Source: Bin5 sp022827195 | Lineage (GTDB): Bacteria; Chloroflexota; Anaerolineae; Caldilineales; Caldilineaceae | Direction of reading: 5' to 3' | DNA: 64,000 nt | Assembly (NCBI GenBank): GCA_965208275.1 | Contig: OZ242331.1 | Span: 2,480,001-2,544,000, forward strand | Shown here: positions 1 to 8,466 of the stretch, in pieces | How positions within the stretch are numbered: position 1 is the stretch's first letter | Layout of the letters: each line of letters begins with the position of its first letter | The notes under the pieces: model-generated | Databases searched by the model: none | What the model saw: only the letters and a program-made list of their open reading frames with translations | What the model was told of the DNA's origin: nothing | Made by a program: the position numbers and the translations under genes

Positions 1-814
1 CGGTGCGGGTGTTTTCGCGGTGGTCGTAGGTGTCTTCGCCGAGGCCGGCGTGCTGGGTGAGGCCGAGGAGCTGGTGCAGCCAGCCGCCGTAGAAGCGGGG
101 CAGGAGGACGAACATCATGGGCAGGAAGCTGCCGATGGCGATGGACCAGGCGGCGACGGCCAAGAGGATGGCGACGTAGATGCGGCTGGACAAGTACATC
201 TTGGGCAGCTCGCGTTCGGGCATGAAATCGCGGACGTGGTCACTGGGGCGGCCGGCGGCGTTGCGGATGACGCGCCAGACTTCGGGTGGGCCGCTGCGGA
301 GGTAGAAGAAGTCCATCAGGATTTTGAGCAGGTCGGCTGGGCGCGTGACCTGGATTTCGGGGTCGCGGCCGACGATGTAGGTGTGGGTATGGTGGCGGGA
401 GTGGCTCCAGCGCCACATGATTGCCTCGCGCAGGGTGAGGAAGGAGTTGAAGTGGTAGAGGGCTTCGTTGAGCCAGTGGGTCTTGAAGGGTGTGCCGTGG
501 CCGCATTCGTGCCAGGCGGCGTCGGAGGAGGTGTAGATGGTGCCGTAGATGAGGAAGGCTGGGATGGCCCACCATGTGCCCCAGGAGAGGAAGGCTAGGT
601 AGCCGCTGCCGGCGAGGACGAGGAACCAGAGGCCGAAGTGCAAGAATGCGGGTCCGTCGCGGCGCTGCATGATTTCGCGCATCTGCTGGCGCGTGAGTTT
701 CGGGCGCCACCAGGTTTCTTCCATGCGCTGTTCGATGCGGTCGCCGTCGAGCTCTACGGCGTCGCTGTGGCCGCCGGAGAGGCTGTAATCTCTGGAAAAG
801 GTCTGCACAGCCAT
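1..814 (-). CDS. Fatty acid desaturase, 3' end cut by window edge
   Basis: Membrane di-iron desaturase that introduces double bonds in acyl chains. Reading from the ATG at 814, an AAAGGAGACC ribosome site lies just upstream. The 271 visible residues show hydrophobic stretches around 58-93, the first histidine box HECGH at residues 102-106, and the second box with H138, H141 and H142 (HxxHH pattern). A QHAG-LGED stretch lies near the cut, as in omega/acyl-lipid desaturases. The third histidine box is expected beyond the window edge, so completeness cannot be judged. The exact regiospecificity cannot be read from this. The family call is firm; substrate is not known. Confidence 0.88.
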   Translation of the reverse strand, partial: MAVQTFSRDYSLSGGHSDAVELDGDRIEQRMEETWWRPKLTRQQMREIMQRRDGPAFLHFGLWFLVLAGSGYLAFLSWGTWWAIPAFLIYGTIYTSSDAAWHECGHGTPFKTHWLNEALYHFNSFLTLREAIMWRWSHSRHHTHTYIVGRDPEIQVTRPADLLKILMDFFYLRSGPPEVWRVIRNAAGRPSDHVRDFMPERELPKMYLSSRIYVAILLAVAAWSIAIGSFLPMMFVLLPRFYGGWLHQLLGLTQHAGLGEDTYDHRENTRT

Positions 815-1082
815 GGGTGGTCTCCTTTCGGGAACGGGCGATTCGTTTCGGAAAGTCCTTGCGGGCGGAAAGGGTACAGGCTTGCGCGAAATCGTGTGTG
901 CGGTTGTCCTATTGTAGTCGAAAACGGTAGATTTTGCACTTGTGTGAACGGGAGACGGTTTAGTTTTTGGCTTCTTGTTTTTGGTTTCTAGTTTTTAGTT
1001 CATTGCGGGAGGCTCTAGTCTTCGTTGTGCTTTTTTGGTGTCGAGCGCATTGAGTGGTTGAGCCGGCAACATCTATGCTATC

Positions 1083-1098
1083 CACGAAGGGGCACGAA
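1083..1098. repeat. CACGAA two-box element
   Basis: Two CACGAA hexamers start at 1083 and 1093, exactly 10 bp apart, preceded by CTATC. This is a short form of the three-box element seen in the tandem array at 5.3-6.1 kb and singly at 25066 and 58831. Confidence 0.6.
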
Positions 1099-2186
1099 GG
1101 GTTGCTCATGGGTGCCTTTTTGATTGAGTTGACAGTTTTTTGATCCAGGATTTGTTTGATTTCTCTGATGGACATGATTTGAGTCTTACTTCTATTGCTT
1201 TTCGTTCCTTAACTGTTTCCCCAATGAAAGCAAGAGTTTCGTTTTTCGAGACCTGTCAGATCTGTCCTGGTTTTTCCGGCCGTTGGTCCCGTCTTCTGCT
1301 AGTGCGTGAACCTGACATAGCGGATTTCCGGGGCGTTAGCCTGTCGGGACCGGGAGCCTCTCGTTGTGCCGCTAAAGGGGGACTTATGTCCCCCAATGGC
1401 GCCCAATGGCGCCCTATATTTTTTTCGGGAGCGGCAATGCATTGTTCGTCTCGAGTTTTCGTTGATTGGCTTTCAGTATCCGGACATTTAGTATTTCCCC
1501 AATGGCCCAAAGTTTTCTTCCCGACGTGGGTGCGGCGATTTGTCCGTGTTTCGTATGTGAAATTTTGCAAATAGGTCGGTGTTCCATTAGGGACCTACTT
1601 TGGTAGATTGAGAAAGCTTCTAGTCTGAGATGCTTTTGGTTCGGTCGGGCCGGGCGAATGTGGGTTGGGGGTGGGGGGCAGGATATCGCGGCATTTCTTT
1701 GATGAGACTCGACGCATTCGGACGATCTCAGACGATCTCAGACGATCGAATATGGCTTCTTGTGCGAGATCGTCTGGTTGCGGGGGCGTGCGGTGTAGGC
1801 CGGTCGCGTGCCGGCGAATACCGGCTATTGAACGCGGGTTTGGGCAGGGCAAGGCTCGAATTGGGGGCATGACCGGCGGAATAGTGCTGCGGCAACTGCG
1901 ATCGCGGTAGGGCGGCGGTTCCCTGCGTTTGGCCGTGTTGATCTGTGTGTAACGGGAGGCGTGAGGCTCCAATTGATCCTGGCATGTATTGCTCTGCGGC
2001 TGGGCCGCGATAGATTTGGCACAGTTATTCGAACTAGTGTACTACATTTTGGGGTTTTATGCAACCCTTGGATAGTGAATAGTGGATAGTGGTCGGTGGC
2101 CAGGGACTGGAAGGGACGGTGGGCGCTGGTCGAACGCGCGATTGGCCGGTTTCGCGCGGGCACGGTGGCATTGCCTCCCGGTCGCT

Positions 2187-2330
2187 GACACACGAGTTGG
2201 CAACGCGCACGCACGGTGGCATCGCTACAGGGGGGCGTTGCGGGGGGTGTCCCCCCGCACAAGGGAGGGCCGGAACGGCCTGAACGGCCGTGATTCGTGA
2301 TTTGTGATTCGGACTGCGGGAGCCGGTGCC
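2187..2330. repeat. Dispersed intergenic repeat, copy A
   Basis: About 115-140 bp closely resembling 18570-18722. Shared blocks are GCACGGTGGCAT, GGCGTTGCGGGGGG, GCCGGAACGGCC, AACGGCCGTGATTCGTGATT and CGGGAGCCG. The copy contains a strong hairpin, GCGGGGGG-TGT-CCCCCCGC, at about 2239-2257. GCACGGTGGCAT is doubled here (near 2160 and 2211). No coding content is seen, so a small non-autonomous or transcribed repeat is possible. Confidence 0.65.
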
Positions 2331-2369
2331 TGCCGGTCGAGAGCGAGGCGCGGCGCGGGGGGCGAGGGG

Positions 2370-3335
2370 TCAGCGGTTGTGGAGGGGGGTCCAGCCGCGG
2401 CCGGGCATGGCGGGGCGGTTGTTTTCGTAGCGGTCGCGGATTTGGCGGAAGTGTTCGGCGGAGCGGACTTCGCCGGCGGGGTTGTTGGGGTCGCGGATGA
2501 CGAAGTCGGCTTCGGGGGGGTAGCAGGCCATGGTGACGGGGTCGCGTTCGGGGGTGTAGGCGGCGGGGTCTTCGGAGGTGTTGTTGGGGACGTCGGCGCC
2601 CTGGTAGCGGAGGTCGACGCTCCAGCGGACCACGTCGGATGTGTTGGCGAAGGAGGCGTGGGGGGTGAGGTTGGTGAGGAGGAGGGCGTCTCCGGCGTTC
2701 ATGGGGACGGCGACCGGCTCCTGGGAGGGCAGCGCTTCGTGGGGGACTTCGAGAAAGCCGGCGTGGCCGCCGGTGAAGTGGCGGAGGATGCCTTCTTTGT
2801 GGACGTTGGGGATGACGTGGAGGCAGCCGTTTTCGAGGGTGGCGTCGACGAGGGGGAGCCAGCAGGTGACGATGAGGTGGCGGTCGCAGTGGGCGAGGGT
2901 GTAGCCGGCGTCCTGGTGCCAGGGGACCTCGCCGCGGTCCCAGCCGGGCAGTTTGGGGCGGATGCGGTAGACGGATGAGCCGACGATATCGGGGCCGACG
3001 AGGCTTTCGATGCAGGAGAGGAGGGGGGCGTGGCGGATGGTCTGCAGCATGGCGGGCCCTTTGAAGCCGCCGCCGCCTTTGCCCATGACGGCGAGGGCGA
3101 TGCGCCGGCCGGCGGCGGGGTTTTCGGCATGGATGCGGGCGAGCCGCTTGCCGAAGGGCTCATCGGTGTAAAGCTGCGTCAACTCCCCTTCTGAACGGAG
3201 GGAGCGGGCCTCGCGGTCGATGATCGCGGTTATGGCGGCGCGCAGAGGCTGCAGGTCTTCGTCAGAAAACAGGCCGGGTTTGAGGAGGTAGCCCTGGGCA
3301 TGGAAGAGGCCCAGTTCGTTTGCGGACAGACTCAT
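2370..3335 (-). CDS. Phytanoyl-CoA dioxygenase (PhyH) family protein
   Basis: A 321-residue Fe(II)/2-oxoglutarate-dependent oxygenase. The metal triad is visible as H140-x-D142 (WHQDAGY) and H226 (TPHASF), with R237 placed to hold the 2-oxoglutarate carboxylate. The double-stranded beta-helix core spans about 110-245. Length is usual for the family. It follows a second PhyH gene by 29 bp and is probably co-transcribed with it from the promoter near 4.5 kb. Bacterial members act on diverse small molecules, so the substrate cannot be named. The local codon use gives long antisense open frames, which are not genes. Confidence 0.9.
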   Translation of the reverse strand: MSLSANELGLFHAQGYLLKPGLFSDEDLQPLRAAITAIIDREARSLRSEGELTQLYTDEPFGKRLARIHAENPAAGRRIALAVMGKGGGGFKGPAMLQTIRHAPLLSCIESLVGPDIVGSSVYRIRPKLPGWDRGEVPWHQDAGYTLAHCDRHLIVTCWLPLVDATLENGCLHVIPNVHKEGILRHFTGGHAGFLEVPHEALPSQEPVAVPMNAGDALLLTNLTPHASFANTSDVVRWSVDLRYQGADVPNNTSEDPAAYTPERDPVTMACYPPEADFVIRDPNNPAGEVRSAEHFRQIRDRYENNRPAMPGRGWTPLHNR

Positions 3336-3364
3336 CGGCCGAAGTAATTGGGGTGGGGCGCGCC

Positions 3365-4408
3365 TCAGGCGGGTGCGCCGATTTCTGCCAGAACCTCCCT
3401 GGCGGACTGGGCGTCCTCGGAATCGGGGTCGCTACTGATGGTGCGGCGGAGTCTGTAGAGGGCCTGTTCGTGGCCGGCGCGGGCGAGCTCGAGCGCTTCG
3501 GCGAAGCCGCGATCGCGGTAGGTGGAGTCGAAGGCGACGACGGGGTTGTCGACATCCTTCCAGTAGTATTTGTATTGGTCGGATTCCCAGTCTTCGTAGA
3601 CCTGTTCCCAGTTGAGTCCGCTGGGCCCGTGGGGGTCGAGCATATGGTCGGCGATGAGGTCGCCGACGGCGAGGTAGCGGTTGTCGAGGGAGAGGCGGAG
3701 CTTGTCGTCGGTCTCGTTGGGGAGGGCGCCGTGGATGGTGAGGGCGGGGAAGATTAGGGTATCGCCGGCCTCGTAGTCGGTCGAGTACCAGGTGGGGTCG
3801 AATTCCTCTGCGCCTTCGACGTTGACGGAGAGGCCGCCGGCGCCGAGGGAGAAGTGATGGTCGAGGACGCGTCCGACTTTATGGGAGCCGGGGATGACGG
3901 CGAGGCCGCCGAGCTCGATGGGGCAGTCGCCGATTGGGGCCCAGCTGGTGAGGGTCTCGAAGTTGCCCTGGAAGTGGACGAAGTCCTGGTGGATTGGGGT
4001 GGTGTGTTCGGTGTATTGGGGAAACCAGATTCGCGCGATCTGCTGTGGATGGGGCATAGAGGGTCGGCCCATGATTTTATCGATCATGGTGGTGACTTCG
4101 GGCCAGTGGGCGGCACGATGGAAGGCTTCGAGCTTGTAGACGTGTCCGTAGCCGGCGGTGTAGGCCTGGTGGCCTTCGGTGCACTGCTTGGAGACGTCGG
4201 CGATGCCGTCGACGGGGTCGGTGTGTGGCAGGAGCCAGCCGGCCTCCTGGATGCGGGTCATCATCAGGCGGCGGAGCTCCCGCATCTTATCAGGGTCCTG
4301 CATGCGTCTGAAGAAGAGGTAGCCTTCGTCGGCGATGCGGCGCTGCAGCTCGGCGGGTTCGTCGATGGCGTCATTGGAGATGCGGAATTCGCGGATTTCC
4401 TGGGCCAT
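3365..4408 (-). CDS. Phytanoyl-CoA dioxygenase (PhyH) family protein, second copy
   Basis: A 347-residue Fe(II)/2-oxoglutarate oxygenase with the triad H140-x-D142 (PIHQDF) and H226 (TIHGALP) and an arginine near R238. The triad numbering matches the downstream paralogue although the rest of the sequence differs greatly. The ATG at 4408 is chosen because AAAGGA lies 7 bp upstream; a TTG at 4426 would also be open but would lie across that site. This is the first gene of a two-gene unit with a good promoter at 4480-4508. The divergence from its neighbour suggests different substrates rather than a recent duplication. Confidence 0.9.
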   Translation of the reverse strand: MAQEIREFRISNDAIDEPAELQRRIADEGYLFFRRMQDPDKMRELRRLMMTRIQEAGWLLPHTDPVDGIADVSKQCTEGHQAYTAGYGHVYKLEAFHRAAHWPEVTTMIDKIMGRPSMPHPQQIARIWFPQYTEHTTPIHQDFVHFQGNFETLTSWAPIGDCPIELGGLAVIPGSHKVGRVLDHHFSLGAGGLSVNVEGAEEFDPTWYSTDYEAGDTLIFPALTIHGALPNETDDKLRLSLDNRYLAVGDLIADHMLDPHGPSGLNWEQVYEDWESDQYKYYWKDVDNPVVAFDSTYRDRGFAEALELARAGHEQALYRLRRTISSDPDSEDAQSAREVLAEIGAPA

Positions 4409-4479
4409 GGGAGCATCCTTTCGCAAGAGGGAGGACGGAGGCGCGACACGTAGCAGAAAACGCTACTCTTTTCCGGTAG

Positions 4480-4508
4480 GAAGTATAGATGGGGGGCGTG
4501 CGATAGTC
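4480..4508 (-). promoter_or_regulatory. Sigma-70-type promoter of the PhyH pair
   Basis: On the minus strand TTGACT (4508-4503) and TATACT (4485-4480) are separated by exactly 17 bp. Transcription would start near 4473. The leader carries a small hairpin, GTAGC-GTTTTCT-GCTAC, between the -10 box and the ATG at 4408. Confidence 0.75.
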
Positions 4509-4692
4509 AAACCTGTGGGGGCGGGATGGCCGGCAGCCCAGGTGAGGCGGCTGCCTGACGGTGAACCGGAGGTTGTGCGTATAGAAGGGGAGCGGCCAGG
4601 GCGGGAATGTGCTGTAGCGGCGGGGGAACGGGTGGTGATAGAATGGGTTATTTACAGGGACAGAGCAGAAAACAGCGAATGGAGCGGCCAGA

Positions 4693-5256
4693 ATGAGCGA
4701 GGTTGGGGGGCAGGTGATCTTCAGTGAACAGTTTGACGGGGAACTGGACGCGGGCTGGCGATGGATACGTGAGGACCCGGACCGCTGGCGGCTGTGTGAT
4801 GGCGGGCTGGAGATCATGGTGGAGCCGGGGCTGGCGGACACTGTCAAGAACGCGCTGGTGCGGCCGGCGCCGGACCGGAACGATGGGCCATATGCGATCG
4901 AGGTGACGATAATCAATCACACGGCGCCGAAGCAGCAGTACGAGCAGGGGGGCATCACGTGGTACCAGGAGGGCGAGCCGGTGTTCAAGGAGGTGAAGGA
5001 GCTGGTGGACGGCGTGCTGTGTATCATTCCGGGGGGCAATCCGGTGCCGACGGAAGGGGTACGGCTGCGGCTGGTGGTGGACGAGGACTCGTGGGAGGCG
5101 CAGTTTCGAGCGCCGGGCGCGACGGAGTATGAGATGGCCGGGGCGGGCGATTTGCCACCGGGGGAGGAGGAGGAGGTCAGCATCCAGTGTTACAACGGGC
5201 CGTCCGACGCGGAGCACTGGATCCGTTTTGAGGATTTTCGGATTGTGCGGCTGTGA
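4693..5256 (+). CDS. DUF1349-like (ConA/LamG-fold) protein
   Basis: A 187-residue soluble protein without signal peptide. The N-terminal part (FDGELDAGWRWIRED, then a DGGLEI strand) and the later segment with GGITWYQ resemble DUF1349 proteins, which take a concanavalin-like jelly-roll fold and often bind or act near carbohydrates. No catalytic residues can be assigned. It is transcribed away from the PhyH pair, with about 280 bp between them. Immediately downstream is the tandem array at 5281-6140. Function beyond a probable carbohydrate-binding fold is unknown. Confidence 0.72.
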   Translation: MSEVGGQVIFSEQFDGELDAGWRWIREDPDRWRLCDGGLEIMVEPGLADTVKNALVRPAPDRNDGPYAIEVTIINHTAPKQQYEQGGITWYQEGEPVFKEVKELVDGVLCIIPGGNPVPTEGVRLRLVVDEDSWEAQFRAPGATEYEMAGAGDLPPGEEEEVSIQCYNGPSDAEHWIRFEDFRIVRL

Positions 5257-5280
5257 GGACCCAGACGGCTTTGCAGTTTA

Positions 5281-6140
5281 GAAGGGGAGCCTTGGTTCGC
5301 CTAAACTCTTTGGGCTATCCACGAATTAGCACGAAGGGGCACGAAGAAACAGCCTGGGGGATTGACGGTAGGCTGGGCTGGGGAGGGGGAGCCTTGGTTC
5401 GCCTAAACTCTTTGGGCTATCCACGAATTAGCACGAAGGGGCACGAAGAAACAGCTTAGGGGATTGACAGTTGGCTGGGCTGGGGAGGGGGAGCCTTGGT
5501 TCGCCTAAACTCTTTGGGCTATCCACGAATTAGCACGAAGGGGCACGAAGAAACAGCTTGGGGGATTGACGGTAGGCTGGGCTGGGGAGAGGGCACGCGG
5601 GGCCGGTGAGGGTAGAGGGGGAGCTTTGGTTCTCCTAACTTCTCAGGGCTATCCACGAATTAGCACGAAGGGGCACGAAGAAACAGCTTGGGGGATTGAC
5701 GGTAGGCTGGGCTGGGGAGGGGGCACGCGGGGCCGGTGAGGGTAGAGGGGGAACTTTGCTTCTCCTAACTTCTCAAGGCTATCCACGAATTAGCACGAAG
5801 GGGCACGAAGAAACAGCTTGGGGGATTGACAGTAGGCTGGGCTGGGGAGGGGGCACGCGGGGCCGGTGAGGGTAGAGGGGGAGCTTTGGTTCTCTTAACT
5901 TCACAGGGCTATCCACGAATTAGCACGAAGGGGCACGAAGAAACAGCTTGGGGGATTGACGGTAGGCTGGGCTGGGGAGGGGGCACGCGGGGCCGGTGAG
6001 GGTAGAGGGGGAGCTTTGCTTCTCCTAACTTCTCAAGGCTATCCACGAATTAGCACGAAGGGGCACGAAGAAACAGCTTGGGGGATTGACGGTGGGCTGG
6101 GCTGGGGAGGGGGCGTGCGGTGCCGGTGAGGGTAGAAGTG
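5281..6140. repeat. Seven-copy intergenic tandem array (102- and 130-bp units)
   Basis: Seven copies of a unit centred on CTATCCACGAATTAGCACG, with the TATCC starting at 5316, 5418, 5520, 5650, 5780, 5910 and 6040. The first three spacings are 102, 102 and 130 bp, then 130 bp throughout. The longer unit carries an extra 28-bp block (GCACGCGGGGCCGGTGAGGG and following). Left flanks also fall into two types (CCTTGGTTCGCCTAAACTC in early copies, CTTTGGTTCTCCTAACTTC in late ones). Inside each copy are three CACGAA boxes 10 bp apart. Copies differ by only a few bases, so amplification is recent or homogenised. A short open frame across it is a shadow of the repeat. Confidence 0.93.
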
Positions 6141-6591
6141 AAGGAATAGGACGACGACGCCCGCGCGGCGGCGGCGCAGTGCGGCCATTGCTCGGCTTCG
6201 AAAGGGAGCTACTCTAACCTAAATTCGGAGTAAGTGTGCGCCTTGTCAAGCGGGTAGGATGGAGGTTCTCCAGCAAGAATTCTCCTATGTAGAAGGGTGG
6301 CCGGAGATGAGTATGCGCTAACTGTTCCGTCCTGTCGATGACTTCAAGTCCCTTTTTGCGTGTGCGCTCTTGCCGGGGGACAGGTGTGACATTCTATTGA
6401 TTCGACCCGTTGTCCGTTTGCCGCAACTGGCGCATCTTTCCTTTACCTGCTCGACGTGCAGCCTGATAACCCAACTCCTGTCGGGGCACCGGCAACCCGC
6501 CCGCCCCTGAGTGAGCACGTCCAAAGGGATCTACGCGCCTGACGGCCGGGCACAGTGAACTGCAGATTCGCCGCCATCCGCTGCCGTACAT
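6141..6591. other. Intergenic, nothing recognised
   Basis: About 450 bp between the tandem array and the end of the substrate-binding lipoprotein gene. Short frames on the minus strand (about 65 residues) are Arg/Gly/Cys-rich and show no family features. Confidence 0.5.
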
Positions 6592-7959
6592 CTACTCCGG
6601 CTCCGATCGGGTATCGGGCAGGGCCACAAAATCCTGGACGACCACGAAGTCGACGCTGCCGTCGGGCATGACCTGTGCCTGGCGGATCTGCGCCAGGTTG
6701 GGTGCTCGGTTGCTGCCCTCCACGTTCATCTCAAAGACGCCGGCCGCGCTGATCGTTCCCATCTCCTGCATCGCCCTCATAAACTCGGCCCCGTTCAGGC
6801 CGTCGAAGCCGGCATTGTTCATCGCAACTGTCAGAACGTCCGCTATCCCGAACATGGTGCTGTACATGAGCAGGTAGGTAAAGGCCTTCTCCGATTCGGG
6901 ATAGCCCTTGGAATCAAAAGTCTCCAGCGCCCGCTGCACGCCCGGCGCGTGGGAATCGGTCCACCACAGGTAGGGGAAGACACCGTAATAGCCGGCGGCA
7001 AGGGGCGCATTCTGGCCCAGAATGTTGAGCACGTCGCGGTTCATTCCCCAGTTCACGCTGCCCAGCACGACCTGGTCGTAGAAGCCGAGCGCGTGCAGCG
7101 TGCCGACCACCTGGGCGACTCCAAACGAGAGGGACTGCATGTAGACCACATTGGCGCCGTTGACGAGCAGGTTCTGCAGTTGGCCGGTCACGTCCGCGGA
7201 CGGGTCAACCGCCTGCTCTTCGAGAGGTAGCACGGTGACGCCCAGGGATGCAGCGAAAGCCAGCGCTTCGGGCGTGGTCGCGCCGGCGCCGAACGCGTTT
7301 GCCCAGCCGATAACGCCGACGGTGATGGCGTCTCCAGCGCCTTCGGGCTTGATATCCGCCCAGTTGTCGTGCACGAACTGCAGGAAGCCGGCAAACTGGT
7401 CGGAGTAGATTGGCACCATCCCGACCGTGTAGCCGTCGGCCGGGTCGTAAAGGGAATGGGCGTGGACCCCAGGTGCGATGTTGACGATCTCATCTTCGAC
7501 CACGCGGTCCTTGAGCGCGATGGTCGCGGCGCTGTTGGTCGTGATAATAAAGAGCGGCTTGGGCGTCTCCTCGCGATACTGCTCGTAGACTCGAACTTCC
7601 TGTTCGACGACGTACTGCGTATCTTCGACACGTAGATTCAACATCACGCCACAGACGCCGCCATCGGCGTTGATCTGGTCGAGCGCGTCCTGTGCAGCGT
7701 TGACAAAGCCGGTTCCCGTCACCGTAGCCAGCGGTCCGGTCAGGGCCGCCTGTTGGTAGACGGTAAGCGATTCTCCCTGGTAGCTGTTTTCGCAGGAGAT
7801 GTCCGTTGGCGCTTCGGCCGGCGCCTTCGCTTCCTCCTGCGCGGCGGGCGTCGGCTCCTCCTCTGTGGCCGTCGGTGCTTCTGAAATGGGAACCGGTACA
7901 CAAGCGGCCATTGCCAGGGCGATGAGCAGAATGCAGGTGACGGAAGTGTATCTTTTCAT
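6592..7959 (-). CDS. Substrate-binding lipoprotein of branched-chain amino acid ABC type
   Basis: A 455-residue exported lipoprotein of the Peripla_BP_6 (LivJ-like) class, which captures amino acids, amides or related small molecules outside the cell. The ATG at 7959 follows AAGGGGAAC. A short signal peptide ends in the lipobox LAMAAC with C20 as the lipidated residue, followed by a Thr/Glu/Pro/Ala-rich linker. The mature part has the order expected for the fold (ALTGPLATVTG near the start, then VGVIGWANAFG mid-protein). No permease or ATPase genes of the Liv type are adjacent, so it is an orphan here. It has its own promoter at 8127-8155. Confidence 0.88.
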   Translation of the reverse strand: MKRYTSVTCILLIALAMAACVPVPISEAPTATEEEPTPAAQEEAKAPAEAPTDISCENSYQGESLTVYQQAALTGPLATVTGTGFVNAAQDALDQINADGGVCGVMLNLRVEDTQYVVEQEVRVYEQYREETPKPLFIITTNSAATIALKDRVVEDEIVNIAPGVHAHSLYDPADGYTVGMVPIYSDQFAGFLQFVHDNWADIKPEGAGDAITVGVIGWANAFGAGATTPEALAFAASLGVTVLPLEEQAVDPSADVTGQLQNLLVNGANVVYMQSLSFGVAQVVGTLHALGFYDQVVLGSVNWGMNRDVLNILGQNAPLAAGYYGVFPYLWWTDSHAPGVQRALETFDSKGYPESEKAFTYLLMYSTMFGIADVLTVAMNNAGFDGLNGAEFMRAMQEMGTISAAGVFEMNVEGSNRAPNLAQIRQAQVMPDGSVDFVVVQDFVALPDTRSEPE

Positions 7960-8126
7960 TGCAGGTTCCCCTTCAAGCTTGTTGCCAGCGGCCCGTGGCA
8001 AGGAAACGTCGGAATTGCTCTATGCCCACTGTTTCCGATCTGCGTCTGCGAACCGGTCTGCCGGCAATTCCTCAATCCTCATATCTTCATCATCCATATG
8101 TTACCGACGTGTCATTTCAGCCAGCT

Positions 8127-8155
8127 AGTTTAGCAATGACGTTGCAGTATTGCAA
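8127..8155 (-). promoter_or_regulatory. Promoter of the orphan substrate-binding protein, with inverted repeat at -35
   Basis: Minus strand TTGCAA (8155-8150) and TAAACT (8132-8127) are 17 bp apart. The -35 box is one arm of a perfect inverted repeat, TTGCA-GTAT-TGCAA (8142-8155), which could be an operator. The leader would be about 160 nt. Confidence 0.5.
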
Positions 8156-8466
8156 TACACTGTCTCCAGCACGACAGGTCAGGGTCAGAGCGGGCCTCGG
8201 CACCTGTCCCTTTATCGATCGATGCGCCGGACCCGAGATCATCGCGGCGTGCTGTTTGAAGGCGCAAGCGGAGTGGGCGCTCTACGCGGTCAGCGGAAGC
8301 GGCCGGATCACTATCGCCACAGGAATCGATCTAAGCGCTGCCTAGCGTCTAACTTGCTACCGTCCTGATTGCCTACACCTGTTAACCGAAGAAGCGATCT
8401 CTCCATCTCTCTGACAAAGATGTGGCCCTTATGGCGGCCCTTATCTGACACGGAATTCGGCTTCGT
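8156..8466. other. Intergenic, no gene seen
   Basis: About 310 bp between the promoter above and the end of the S51-type peptidase gene. It contains a short direct repeat (GGCCCTTAT twice near 8422-8444). No gene or RNA is recognised. Confidence 0.4.

Larger units (their letters stand above)
815..2369. other. Long intergenic region with small repeats
   Basis: No convincing gene; open frames here are short and low in complexity. It holds a T/G-rich stretch (about 958-1005, TTTTTGGTTTCTAG) that recurs at 12766-12805, a two-box CACGAA element at 1083-1098, a 10-bp direct repeat (GACGATCTCA) at about 1720-1747, and the first copy of a dispersed repeat at about 2187-2330 whose partner is at 18570-18722. 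It separates the desaturase from the convergently arranged dioxygenase genes. Confidence 0.6.

Noticed and set aside
5253..5459. Small protein with internal repeat (68 codons) after the DUF1349-like gene
   Set aside because: It is only the tandem DNA array translated in one frame; later units break the frame.
5281..6140. CRISPR array
   Set aside because: The units are directly repeated throughout; there are no unique spacers between constant repeats, and no cas genes nearby.
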